From the NCBI GenBank assembly GCA_018806915.1, contig JAGKQI010000098.1, positions 558,001 through 622,000 of the forward strand: 64,000 nt of DNA, given 5' to 3'. The notes under the pieces are model-generated. The model was not told where the DNA came from. It did no database searches and was given only the letters and a program-made list of their open reading frames with translations. Shown here piece by piece: positions 30,701 through 40,817 of this stretch (position 1 is its first letter; each line of letters starts with the position of its first letter). A program made the translations under genes and the position numbers. This stretch comes from Phytophthora colocasiae. Taxonomy: Eukaryota; Oomycota; Peronosporomycetes; Peronosporales; Peronosporaceae.

Positions 30701-32530
30701 GCTTTTGCAGCGAGACATCGATTCGTGACGGGACATCAGAGCTGCTCGAGCAGGCGAATCGCCGTCAGATGGCTCTATGCAAAGCCGATGACGATCCTTT
30801 CCGCAATGACGCATTGGCAAGACTAATTGAAGCGTTACCACCGCTTTCCACCGATGCTCGATTATCGAAGCAATCTCTAAACTACATGGTTTCCGCTTTG
30901 GTTGTGTTGGTCAAACACACCTTTGGTGCCACACAACTAGCTGCTTCAAGCAATCTGTGGTTACAGCGAACGACTCTTTCTGTCGCTACCGTTTTCCTCG
31001 CCCGCGCTTCGACGCCACCTCGTTTAAATCGTCTGGCGTGGAGCTAAAACGGACTCTCGGACATGAATTTGTAAATGGATTTAATTACGAGATAATGGCC
31101 ACATTTAGATGCAATCACGACATCCAGATCCTGTTAGGCGGCAGCGATGCTACCGAGCGAATACACTACTGCTGTAAATATGTAACGAAGCAGCAAAAAC
31201 GATTGGATTCGCAAGTGGCTGTTGCTGTGGCCGCGTTGAAGAGACGACAGATACGTGAAAGTGTCGAAGAGATTGCTGCTGGTTTATCTGCTCCTAATCA
31301 ACACGTTGTCGCTCGTAAGCGCGTCGCTGCCCTCGTCTATAATTTGACCAACCGCCAGGAAATTGCAGGACCTCTAGCAGCTCTCTACATTTACCGTGGA
31401 TCGTGTTGCTACTCGAGCGCAAAGTGTACGTCATTGCCTCTTGGAGATGTGATTCGACAGCTAATGAGATTAGACGATTATTCCTGCAACCTTGTCAACG
31501 ATGCTGATGAAGCTAAAAAAACAAATTTTCGTGCTGTATCCTATCTTGACGACTACATTTTCCGGCCCAAGATGCTTGAGGAGTTGAGCTTGTACGAGTT
31601 TTCTATGTGGTACTTCAGAAAAAAGCACGCGCGAGCTTCGAGTAATAGGCTAAGCTTCGCTTGTGGTCACCCTCTAAGCGCAACACACTGTTTAGGAAAG
31701 CGGTACAAAGAGGTTGTACCAGTCGTTCAAAACTTCCGGATGCCCAACACTGTAGGAAAAGCAACAACAGAGAAGAAATGCAAGTACGCGGTGCTTGCCT
31801 TGGTTCTCTTCAAGCCATTTCGAGACCTGGACGATCTCATTGGTTGTGCTGAATGCTTCGATGAACAAAGGTGGATCGATGCCTACGAGCAGTGGACACC
31901 CCAGTGTAGTGAATTTTCTCGAACCATTATGGATAACATGGCTGATTATTATAGTGGGTTCGAGAGGGCAAAACTACGAAGGGAAGCAGCAGTTGCAGCT
32001 GAACAGGGTGATTTTAATGCCGATTCTGACGATGACTCAAATGACGAAAACGATGATCTGTTTGTTGCCGACGATCTAGACGATGTTGATTAGCTTGAAG
32101 AGGATGAGGAAAATAGAGGGCTACTCCAGATGTGGAAGCTAGAAGGCGATCCAGACGCCATCTTGGAGAGTTCGACACTGCACCCGGCTGCTTGTCCAAC
32201 ATCACCAAACCCTAACAGGAAAATTGCATACATGATGGACCTTTTTTAAGAACCGAGAAATGCTACGGGGCGTTGCTGAAAACTCGACACTGGGGCCATA
32301 TTCGGCATTGCCAACTTCAGAACTACCGCCCATCCCTTCTATGAGAAAGTGGGTAAAAGATGTTCACATTGACAATGCGTTGACTTTGAGTCTGGACCCA
32401 ACAGCAATGCCCGATCACTGTACAGAGGTGGTGGAGCTGCTGGATAGCTCTCTAGTTGGGTCTAATATGACCTGGCAGCCTTCGACAGCTTTATCGCATG
32501 ATCCTAAGGTGGTAAAAAAATTTCGCTAGT
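27735..32530 (+). pseudogene. Helitron Rep (HUH endonuclease) part
   Basis: ATG at 27735. The N-terminus has three arginine-rich repeats of the form NRIRxRRFRxK separated by acidic spacers (27920-28350). A Cys/His region follows (CVCASCDRLVLRC). After a frameshift near 29365 comes the Helitron helicase-like N domain and the HUH motif in GRGTLHIHFLIWL (30190-30228). After another frameshift near 30950 the tyrosine motif YCCKYVTKQQ follows (about 31168-31197). TAG at 32091-32093 interrupts a tail that continues to 32530. In an intact element this protein nicks and joins single-stranded DNA at the element ends. At least four frame breaks make the copy inactive. Confidence 0.83.
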
Positions 32531-32587
32531 ATTTCAGATACTTCAGCTGCATTCACCCTGAACGAGAGACAACACTGGGCTTTTTAA

Positions 32588-34132
32588 ATGATAGGGAAAG
32601 CCTTATTAACGAGATGGAGACTTGCAGAGGAGTCCTATGATGCAGGCGAGACGCTAAATTCGGTACTGCGTGACAGCCAGCTTCTTATGTTCCTGGGGGG
32701 TGAAGGAGGTACAGGGAAGAGTCGAATCGTAGAGTCTGTCCAGGCACTTTGCGGAAGCTGGAGCCGTTCCGAGTGTGTTGTTAAGACGGCACTGACTGGT
32801 AAAGCAGCGACACTCATTGGGGGGCGAACTTTAGCAGGATTTCTGTTGCAAATTCGAAAGAAGAGCGCAAGCGATGAGATTGCAAAACTCGATCTAATTA
32901 TTATCGATGAGGTTTCTATGATGAAGAAGTACCAGCTTTCACAGCTAGACAAGCGCTTACGTATTGCGAAGAGAGTTTTTGATGTTCCGTTTGGTGGTGT
33001 TCACGTGGTGCTAGTTGGCGACTTTTTGCAGTTGCCTCCGGTGGGGGGAGAACCGCTATATAAAAACCCTTCTACAAAGACAAATATGTCAGCAGACGAG
33101 CTCGCTGGCTATCAGCTCTGGTGCGAATTTAAGAATGTCGTGATCTTGAAAGACTTGGTTCGGTTCAAAGCGGATCCAGAATGGGGTCGTGGTTGTCAGC
33201 AGGCGCGCTTCGGTGTCTGGACTCCTGAATTTGTACACATAATTAATTCGCGGGTCTTGACATCTGAGGATGCTATACAGGAAGTAGCTACTCAACAAAC
33301 TTATGATACTTTCGTGACCCCGGACAACTCAACAAGAACGTCGATCAACAACCTATACATTTCAACAGCAGCAAAGATACTACCGAAAGGTGAGCATCCA
33401 GTTCGTGTGGTAGCAAACTTCAAGGGTAAGCTATCTGGGCTCCGCACGGCCGAAGTGCGAGACATTATGGCGCTTCTGGACTCCAGATTTGGTCGCATGG
33501 CTCCATACCTGGACTTGATCGTCGGTATGCCAATACAAATTACGCAAAACATTCGACCAGCAAAAATGGTCGCGAACGGGACTCTTGGTCGTTTAGAGGC
33601 TATTTGCTTTCAACCTGGCACGACATTTCGACTAGTTCATGACAGCGTTGCCGACATGACGGTGAAAGTTCCCAGTTTGCCTCCATCTGCAGTGCCTGTC
33701 CGACTTGATCGCGGTCCAGACGCCAGTCCAGTGTTGTCCGAAACATATTCCCCCTGTTCTTCGACAGCGAAGGCTACGGCGCCTGCAATATTTCTCTTGC
33801 TGGGGTTGTCGGCGGTGTACCCCGTTCTCTGTCCACTCGGATTCAGCAGTTCCCGTTAGTGTGCCGTGTCTTCTACCGTGTACAAGGTACAGGGGGAGAC
33901 TTTGAACAGCATGGTGGTGACAGAGTGGCGGTCTAGTAACTCTTTTGCGAACAAGAAGGAACAGCCCTACCTATTGGTGTCGCGTGTAACAAGCAGATCT
34001 GCTTTTGCAGCACTATCACATCTAACGAGCGATATAATTGCTTGGGCCCGACCCCCGCAAGCTGCAATCGATGAAGAGGCTCGTCTCGAGCGCCTCAGCT
34101 GCGAAACTATTGCTCGACTACATAATTCATAA
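32588..34132 (+). pseudogene. Helitron PIF1-like helicase part
   Basis: Superfamily 1 helicase of the PIF1 type, normally fused to Rep. Walker A FLGGEGGTGKSRIV (about 32690-32730), Walker B LIIIDEVSMM (about 32895-32925), GDFLQLPPVGG (about 33018-33050) and the C-terminal motif YKVQGETLNSMVV (about 33880-33920) followed by LLVSRVTS. A frame change at about 33640-33860 splits the last third. In a working element it would unwind DNA during rolling-circle transfer. Reading-frame order is collinear with Rep, which argues for one original polypeptide. Confidence 0.83.
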
Positions 34133-34332
34133 CCGTGTTCGTTCCATGAAATACATTAATCAAATGGTAACAAAAAATCTGTTGTGACCGAACACCGTCA
34201 GGGTGCGTTGATCCCCGACTCAATTAAGTAAAACTCGGATTGTTGAGTGCAGTGAACGGTTTGGTCGTGCACGAACTATAGCCACAAGGAATTGACCCGT
34301 TGTGTCGATCTCAGCGGTGAAACGGTCTGGAC
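34133..34332. other. Short spacer between Helitron and aconitase pseudogene
   Basis: No ORF. GACCGAACACCG near 34187 and CGGTTTGGTC near 34256 are partly complementary and could be remnants of a Helitron 3' hairpin, but no CTRR end follows. Confidence 0.3.
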
Positions 34333-35008
34333 TTGAACATTGAACCAAAGAGTGAGCATTTGGCGTTCCTGTACGTGTTCGACGAGTGGGATGACAAGGA
34401 TACGGTCGATATGCCGGTGCCGATCCTGGAGAAGGGCAAGTGCACTACCAACCACATCGGTATGGCTGGACCGTTGCTCAAGTACCGCGGCCACTTCGAC
34501 ACAACCTCTGTCGGTGCCGAGAACGCTGAGAACGACGAACAGCGTGCTGAACTAGTTTACGGGTGAGTTCGCCAAGTCGCCAACCAGTGCAAGGCGAACG
34601 GTGTCAGCTAAATTGTGATTGGTGACGAGAACTACGGTGAGGGCAGCTGCATGAGCAGGCTGCGCTGGGGCAACGTCACCTCAGTGAATGCACCGTGATC
34701 GTGAGTGAGACGAACCTGAACAAGCAGGGTATGCTGACGTTGACGTTCGCCAATCCGGCGGACTACAACAAGATCTCGGGCAACGGCAGGGTCGGCATCC
34801 TCGGTTTGCAAATCGTCACGCCCTGGCAAGCCGCTGACCCTGTTCGTGACGCCCGCCTCTGGTACCGTTTCGTTCGACATCACGGTAAGCCACACGTTCA
34901 ACGACGACCGGATCGGCTGGTATAAGAACGGCAGCATTCAGAACTTGATGAAGAAGAGCATGCCTAAGCGGTTCGAACAGGCAGACAAACTTAGGAAGGG
35001 TGCCTAGC
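34333..35008 (+). pseudogene. Aconitase C-terminal pseudogene
   Basis: Matches the C-terminal swivel domain of mitochondrial-type aconitase, the TCA-cycle citrate/isocitrate isomerase. Recognisable pieces: GKCTTNHIGMAGPLLKYRGH (about 34435-34494), IVIGDENYGEGS (about 34616-34651), ETNLNKQGMLTLTFANPADY (about 34709-34768), and SHTFNDDRIGWYKNGS (about 34890-34938), ending KGA and a stop at 35006-35008. Stops at 34563-34565 and 34608-34610, a deletion after GEGS that removes the conserved substrate-binding Ser-Arg-Glu segment, and a frameshift near 34835 make it a pseudogene. The N-terminal three quarters are absent. No introns and no clear poly(A) are visible. It lies 200 bp beyond the Helitron helicase. 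Confidence 0.8.
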
Positions 35009-35367
35009 AACTGAATAGAACGGATAAAGATGTCTCGCATTTGGTGTGAAGTCATGGTCACTTTTAACATATACAGGTTCTTTCTCCCTCTCCACAGCTG
35101 TGCTCTTCGCACCGCTTGCCGGTCTTGTCAGGGGGCTTAGCACATGAATTCCATAGTTGTATCACTCGGCATAGTTTACGCTGGAGAAATGGTAAAAGGA
35201 ACATATATTGACAGGGGTCGCAAAGCTTCTGTACTACACGCGTCACAGCAGCATGAAAAACTAAACAGAAACCATAAGAAGACGTAACTAGCTTTGTAGA
35301 CCCCTCCTGTGCACCGTTAGTCAAGTGTCGGGCGCACGGAGTTAAAAAAACATTCCATGGTAACGGT
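35009..35367. other. No gene seen
   Basis: No supported ORF; minus-strand open frames here are extensions out of frame of the neighbouring relic. Confidence 0.4.
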
Positions 35368-35900
35368 TCAGGTGCTTCCGAAGTGAGGTCGCCCCGCTGC
35401 TCCGGAACGGACAGTTCCAAACGAGCAAAACTTCTCATCAACAGGGCGAGTGTCGTCTTCCACCTCAACGAAATCAGGAACATGAGTGACCTGTCGAGCG
35501 TAACGCGGAGTATCGAGGATCCCATGAACACACACGTTGCTGCGTTGACACCCCGCCAGTGAAAAAATGAAGTCTCCTCGGAATAGAATGAGGTCGCCCT
35601 TGTTAAGCCGGATAAGCTTCCGGTTGGATTGCATGGCGATGTGATGATTCCACCCATAGCCATACAAAAATGTGTTGTCCTCTAGAGCAATAAGGACGGA
35701 CCCAGGGAGAGAGCACACATCCATGGCCGCTCTACCAGACTCCACAGGCACATACTCGCGTCGCACGAGCTGGTCCTGAGCCCCAGATCTTGTCTTAACA
35801 AATTCCCACTCCGCCGCAGTAGCCACAGGAAAAAAGGTCTTGATGAATTTCTCCAGACCAATTGTGAGCTCACGCGCAGTATCGTCAGGGAGTGCCGCAC
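35368..35900 (-). pseudogene. Decayed double-stranded beta-helix-type protein
   Basis: Minus-strand open frame of about 175 codons without a clear start. It runs DTARELTIGLEKFIKTFFP, VLIALEDNTFLYGYGWNHH, KGDLILFRGDFIFSLAG and VCVHGILD. The GD-x-x-x-F-x-G-x pattern resembles the second strand pair of 2-oxoglutarate oxygenase or cupin folds, where HAGAG would be expected; here the metal-binding His position reads IFSLAG. I believe this is a decaying copy of a repeated oomycete gene of unknown role. Upstream frames to about 36148 look like its broken N-terminus. Confidence 0.35.
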
Positions 35901-37612
35901 GACTTCGATGATCGATGAGGACACCGTCCCAAGTATCCGGGAGCCAGAATCTTCGGGTCGAGCGAGTGACCGTAAACGGTTTGCTTCAAGCGTCGAGAAC
36001 GCTCGGAGGAGCTCAACATGACCGTGAGCCTTGAGGTTGCGTGGTGCAAACATTGCAGTTGCGGAAGCCTTGGTCGCTGGATGCTCGTTGCTGGCAAATT
36101 GAAATATGAGCTACGCAAAATCTGCTCCGTCAAACTTCGTTCTATCACCCCAGCATAATGAATGCCTTATGGAACATATTGGACGCCTCGGACACTACTA
36201 GCTATAGTTTGCATTCACTTGCGTGTATCCCTAACCTAGCGATGAGCGAGCACCACGGTGAGCAAGGTTTTTTTTTTTTTACAGATCGACTCTGGTGGAT
36301 ATGGTATGCCTGGCAGTGTCACCGCTCCAGCGATGGATCAATATGCGACCCGGTCAGCTCATACATATATCCACGACGTTGAAGTGCAACAGCTTCCCAA
36401 TCAGTGCAACATAGTTCTCGAGGCACTTTAATAAAAAAAGCATACAGAAACTTCACCTCCAGCGACGTTGAAGTTGCCCTTCTGAATAACGTGAAGACAT
36501 TCACGATCATAGGAACAACGTCGTTATGCTTGCTCGACAAGGCGCCAAAACGAGCCCTTAAACGCGTCTTAGTGTCTACATATACTAGTAGCGGCTGCAG
36601 CTCCATGGTTTTCGCTTTGAATGAGCATTGCTTATGTAATAATCGAGTGCGCTTACCACGTAACTAACCCTTAACAAAACTCCAATCGCTCAGCACATTT
36701 TTCTGCAGGTTTCTACAGCAACAAATTAGGTATCAATCCCAACATTTGACCCAATGAAGTAGCACACTTAGTACTGGTATCAATATACATGTTCTACTAA
36801 CTATCATAGCAACACAGGCTCACCATGTAGAGCGACAGATCTCACACCCCAAAAATGAGCAACGACACTGACATTGGTCTTTCAAAGCCAACTTGTCGAA
36901 ACCACTGCTTCCGTTAGCTCCGTTTTCTTGTCTACTGCCCACTGCGAGTTAGCTGGGCGATACGCATCATGCCTAAGAAGTTACAGTCCTTGATGCGATG
37001 GACGTTGCGTCACTTGAACATTGAACATGTTGATTTGACGAGCGGCATGGTCCATGGCCCATGACGTCCGTGGTGCATCTTTCTTGCCGACTATGGTGAA
37101 GCCAATCGGCTTCGGAGACAGATAGTCGCGTCTGTGGAGTTTTCGTGACATTGAACGCGGTAGCTACCACCCGGCGGCTTTGGATTGAGCCCCATCACAG
37201 TGGCCCACCGCTTTTCCAAGTCGGCGCTGAGATGGATATGCACTTGTACAGCGCTTGATGTAGTGACTACGCAAAATCAAGTGTAAGACTACGTTCGAGT
37301 CTGATGGGGTACCGTTTTTTAGGCAGCGCAGACTGCACTGTCACTAGAGCTATACGCTGACCCAGCACAGTTTGTCAGGTTAAACCTCCTTCATGTTGAA
37401 GTTTTGAGGCACTCTCACCGCCAGTGGTATGTGGTGTGTTTTTTTTAAAAGCATACGGGGTTGGATCCTTCTGCTCTTCAATTATCGCTCGCGTTTGAAA
37501 AACACTAGACGCCCAGCATTTAATATCAGCTACGGCACAGGACTACACAACAATGCGAATCCACACCCTCAGATAGTGAGCCTTCATCATTGTGTCATTT
37601 ACGAATATCCAC
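35901..37612. other. Mostly unassigned; small ORF at 36319-36606 (minus)
   Basis: A 95-codon minus-strand frame (36319-36606, with ALQRRGYMYELTGSHIDPS) looks protein-like but is not recognised and has no clear start. Around 36990-37250 the minus strand reads VHIHLSADLEKRWATVMGLN before stops, possibly another gene relic. T12 run near 36270. Nothing else supported. Confidence 0.3.
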
Positions 37613-38368
37613 ATGACTGTGAAAGGCAAATCTGGAAACCCAATCGCCACGGCTCCTGTTAGCAGCGGAAGTAAAGGAGTAAAGGTGAAATCAGCTAAGC
37701 AGATAGTAACAGCAGTTGCTGTTCCACGTTCAGCTCCGCGTACAAGACAGAGTCGTGAGGTCTCGGAAGACTCGGAAGGCTCCAGCGAAACTCAGTCGTC
37801 GCCACCGCCACGGCAGACACCGTTCGAGCGTCTGCGTGAGCTGCTCGATACGCCGGGTAGAAGTCGGCGCATCATATCCGCTGTAGAAGGTATGGAATAT
37901 GTCGAGTCGTTAAGGTTAAGCTAATCACTGGATTGTATTTAACGCAGATCTTCAGGATCATCTGAAAGGAGAGACCCAGGAGAAAGTCAAGCTGCGAATG
38001 AAGCTCTTATGGGTGTCCGATCATACCTACAGAGATTTGAAGCTTGTCCGACTTCACTTTGTCGATGCAGACTCCCCGGAGCCGCTCCAAGACCAGATCA
38101 CGGTATGAATACAACACTGAAGGGGTATGGGTCACAACACTAACTACTTATGATCAACCAGCTTTTCCGTGAGCGCTACGACACAGACCGCCACACAGTC
38201 AACTCGGTGCTTCTGACCGGCACCATGTGGAACACGACGTCAGACTCGGACGAACTTCTTATTCCTGGCACCGTCGTCACTATCAATGACTACTCCAATC
38301 TGAAGCTGTTCCGTGACGCAGACTGTCAAGCTACCTTCAAACTGAGGGACCTTACGTGGGATTCGTAG
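37613..38368 (+). CDS. Three-exon gene of unknown function (212 aa)
   Basis: Exons 37613-37889, 37948-38102 and 38162-38368 join to one frame of 212 codons. Intron 1 (37890-37947, 58 nt) starts GTATGG and ends CGCAG; it is phase 1 and the joined codon is G|AT. Intron 2 (38103-38161, 59 nt) starts GTATGA, has the branch-point-like ACTAAC and ends CCAG; phase 0. The N-terminus is basic and Ser/Pro-rich (TRQSREVSEDSEGSSE), then FERLRELLDTPGRSRRI, a helical/charged middle, and a beta-rich end (LLIPGTVVTINDYSNLKLF) that could be an OB-like barrel. The ATG at 37613 is the first in frame. Family not recognised. Spliced frame and intron sizes argue for a real host gene. Confidence 0.6.
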
Positions 38369-38476
38369 CAGCTCGCTTTGGAAGGAGACACGGGTGTATG
38401 TGTTCGCATCATTATGTTCTTACTGCATAGTAGTCAGTACCCTGCATATCACTCCGGCTTCCACAAGGTAACCTAA

Positions 38477-38617
38477 TGCGAAGCTTTCTGAAAGTCCAAC
38501 TCAGCTTGATGTATCTGGCGTAGACAAGGCTCTCGAGAGCGACGACGATCGCATCGTTGCCCAGCGCTTGTCGTATATTCCGGTGTCAGCAAATATTTGG
38601 ACGGAGGTCACAAGATA
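38477..38617 (+). other. Possible further exon downstream
   Basis: An open frame ending RLSYIPVSANIWTEVTR and a stop at 38617 looks like coding sequence. Together with QLALEGDTG read after the TAG at 38366-38368, it suggests that the gene at 37613 once continued, or that an alternative splice skips the stop. Confidence 0.35.
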
Positions 38618-38994
38618 GAATGAGCACCATTGTTGTATGTAGTTTTGAATCTGGCTGTATTGATCGGTGTTGGTTTGTTGCTCTGGCTGCCACTATCGTT
38701 GTCTTCGCTGCAGCTCAATGAAGTGCCTCATCTGGGCACCCTCGTGTTCAGGACGTGCAATTCACCGAGAACTACGTATACCTGCATCTACAATTGGACC
38801 TCCTTGCAACATGCCAGCGTGCTTCAAGGGTGATGAGCAAAAACGAACTCTCGAGAAGGCACGCCATCCCACCACCACGGATAACTTGCCACTTCACAAA
38901 ACGCCACGCACGAGGAGGAAGAGCCAAGGTAATCGTCACGCTTACTTATTGTTGCTGTGCTGTAAAAGAAGTCCCCCACTCGCTCCACGTGAAG

Positions 38995-39753
38995 ATGACC
39001 AAGCCACAGGGATCCCGAAACTACAGCCAGGACGAACAACAGCACCTGCTGTCAATCCTGGGAGACGCGCTACCGCAGCGTAAAGCTGATTTGGACGCTG
39101 TATGCGTACGATACAACCGCAGCAAAGACTTACAGTGGGCGGAGCGCAGTGCGGCGAGTTTGAAGCGTAAATTTGTGGGCTTGTGTTCCACAACGTCTTG
39201 TGAAAGCAACATAATCAAGTGCAAAGCGTTGGAGCTGAAGCGGAAAATCGTGAAGCGTGCTACCACCACAAGGCGTCATGACGTGCATGTGCACCCGAGG
39301 TTGCCTCAAAACGACGCACCTCTCGACGAGAGAGACGTGGCGCAATTTGCAGAACGTCATGATGTGGATGAATGTGTTGAGGATGCATCGCAATCAAGAA
39401 CGTATGTGCCTTCCATTGCTGACAGATCCAGCACCAGTTTGTGGCTTGCTGAGAATCATCAACCTGAGCTGCCGGCACTTCCCGAGGTCAACAATGGCTC
39501 CACGGTTCAGTACGGCAGTGCATCTAGCCCATATCAGGCACCACCCACTCATGAGCACATTCACTGCGACGTAATCCACCTCTTTTTGTGGTTTCAACGA
39601 CGCGATGAGCAGCAGCTAAACCGCTGGAAGGATATTGAACGACAACACGAGCAGGATATCTGCGCCGTGACCGCAGACACAGAGAATTACTGGAGAGAAT
39701 TGCGTCCCTTAAAGCGACGTCGACAGGCTAAAGGTAAAATCAAACCAGTCTAA
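38995..39753 (+). CDS. SANT/Myb-like DNA-binding protein (oomycete type)
   Basis: 252-codon ORF from the ATG at 38995. The first 85 residues form a SANT/Myb-like trihelix (GSRNYSQDEQQHLLSILGDA, LQWAERSAASLKRKFVGLC) of a type repeated in oomycete genomes; a basic helix (ALELKRKIVKRATTTRR) follows. The C-terminal half has a helix with IHLFLWFQRRDEQQLNRWKD and ends in a basic KRRRQAKGK signal-like tail. The frame is open upstream to 38755, but this ATG starts the conserved block. Predicted nuclear DNA binding. It could be a host regulator or a former transposon gene; no transposase is beside it. Confidence 0.6.
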   Translation: MTKPQGSRNYSQDEQQHLLSILGDALPQRKADLDAVCVRYNRSKDLQWAERSAASLKRKFVGLCSTTSCESNIIKCKALELKRKIVKRATTTRRHDVHVHPRLPQNDAPLDERDVAQFAERHDVDECVEDASQSRTYVPSIADRSSTSLWLAENHQPELPALPEVNNGSTVQYGSASSPYQAPPTHEHIHCDVIHLFLWFQRRDEQQLNRWKDIERQHEQDICAVTADTENYWRELRPLKRRRQAKGKIKPV

Positions 39754-40135
39754 CAGCTTGCTAGAGCATATACCGGTATCCGTTTGAGCATTCAACTACA
39801 TGGACGTTTCACTCAACTCACTTCCCTGTACACGTGCTTGATGATCTACGAGAGTGTGGTACTGTCGGAGTTTGGTGCGCAGATTATCGCAAACGAAGCT
39901 TGCCTGGTTGTTGCGTGGCTCAGGGCCTCATCAGGTCGCGTAGATTGTCGTTGAGCTCTAGGGATCCTCATAAGAGGACAGATCGATCGATGTTTTCTCT
40001 GCAGCAGCGCGTAAAAGAGCACTCATCTCTGGCAAAGGCTTAAAAAGTATCTATCTCGCCGGAATGGAATGTTTTTTTATAAAGCTACATTATCTTCAAG
40101 CTACCAATACTTGTTCGCTTTTCCATTTGTTCCTC
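39754..40135. other. Intergenic region upstream of histone gene
   Basis: No supported gene. The small plus-strand ORF at 39834-40043 has no recognisable content. Confidence 0.4.
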
Positions 40136-40150
40136 TCACTTTCAATTCTG
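40136..40150 (+). promoter_or_regulatory. Oomycete-type initiator (Inr+FPR-like)
   Basis: TCACTTT (40136-40142) fits the Inr pattern TCAYTYY and is followed at once by CAATTCTG (40143-40150), close to the FPR pattern MAWTTTNC. It lies 58 nt upstream of the H4 ATG. Confidence 0.55.
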
Positions 40151-40207
40151 CTTCACGGACCTGATCAGCGCAGTGATCCAACAGACCAGAAGAAATCCCG
40201 AGCCTTC

Positions 40208-40495
40208 ATGCCTGGCCGCGGAAAGGGCCCCAGACGCCATCGGCGCGTGCTACGCGATACTATCCATGGCATATCAAGAAATGATATCCGCAGACTTGCG
40301 CGCCGTGCCGGAGTCGTTCGAATGTCGGAATTGGTGATTGGAGAGACCAGTGCAGTGCTCAAGGTTTTCGTTGGCAACCTCGTGCGCGACGCCGTCGTCT
40401 ACACACAACACGCCAGGCGTAAAACAGTCACCACCATGGATGTTGTCTACGCACTGAAGCGCCAAGGCCGCACCCTGTACGGATTTGGATCGTGA
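40208..40495 (+). CDS. Divergent histone H4 with shortened tail
   Basis: 95-residue H4 homologue, without introns, from the ATG at 40208 (the preceding open frame is leader). The histone fold is recognisable: [30 protein letters not shown], and the nearly invariant end [20 protein letters not shown] then RTLYGFGS. The tail is only [12 protein letters not shown] before VLRD: eight residues shorter than standard H4, keeping Lys5 but lacking Lys8, Lys12 and Lys16, and with Arg in place of Lys20. Many core positions also differ ([24 protein letters not shown]). It would assemble with H3 into nucleosomes. A specialised H4 variant is more likely than a pseudogene because the frame is intact and changes are mostly conservative. 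Confidence 0.85.
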   Translation: MPGRGKGPRRHRRVLRDTIHGISRNDIRRLARRAGVVRMSELVIGETSAVLKVFVGNLVRDAVVYTQHARRKTVTTMDVVYALKRQGRTLYGFGS

Positions 40496-40774
40496 GCTTC
40501 TACCATTTTGCCGGCGGGGTAGCACATCGGAAGCAGCCATACCAGCAGAAAAAGCGAGGTCAAGGACGATAGCTCTTATACCCCGCCCATCTTGGCACCG
40601 ATTAACAGGTTAAAACTAAAGAATACATATAATCTGCCATGTTGGAACAGAACACTTCAGCACTTCTAGCTTCAGATGAGCTCGTGTGCACAAGCACATG
40701 ACCCTGCAAGCATGACAACAATAACAGTGCAATACTGTGTCTCGACGAGCGCTACACTTACTTCTGCTAAAAAA
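40496..40774. other. H4 3' flank up to LINE target site
   Basis: No gene. Short inverted or histone-type stem-loop not evident. Confidence 0.4.
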
Positions 40775-40789
40775 ACATCTAGTCAGGTG
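40775..40789. repeat. LINE target-site duplication, left copy
   Basis: ACATCTAGTCAGGTG; the identical 15 bp recur at 58047-58061. The left copy adjoins the T-run that is the LINE 3' poly(A) on the minus strand. Confidence 0.9.
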
Positions 40790-40817
40790 TTTTTGAAGGA
40801 TTCTCTATTTATGTTAT

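Larger units (their letters stand above)
27735..34132 (+). mobile_element. Helitron-type rolling-circle element (decayed)
   Basis: Rep/helicase coding region of a Helitron or Helentron: HUH nuclease followed by a PIF1-type helicase on one strand over 6.4 kb, with several frameshifts. Neither a 5' TC end nor a 3' hairpin with CTRR could be recognised, so the limits given are those of the coding part. Confidence 0.85.

Noticed and set aside
34133..34332. Helitron 3' terminus with hairpin and CTRR
   Set aside because: Only imperfect complementarity is visible and no CTRR followed by T occurs at the right distance.
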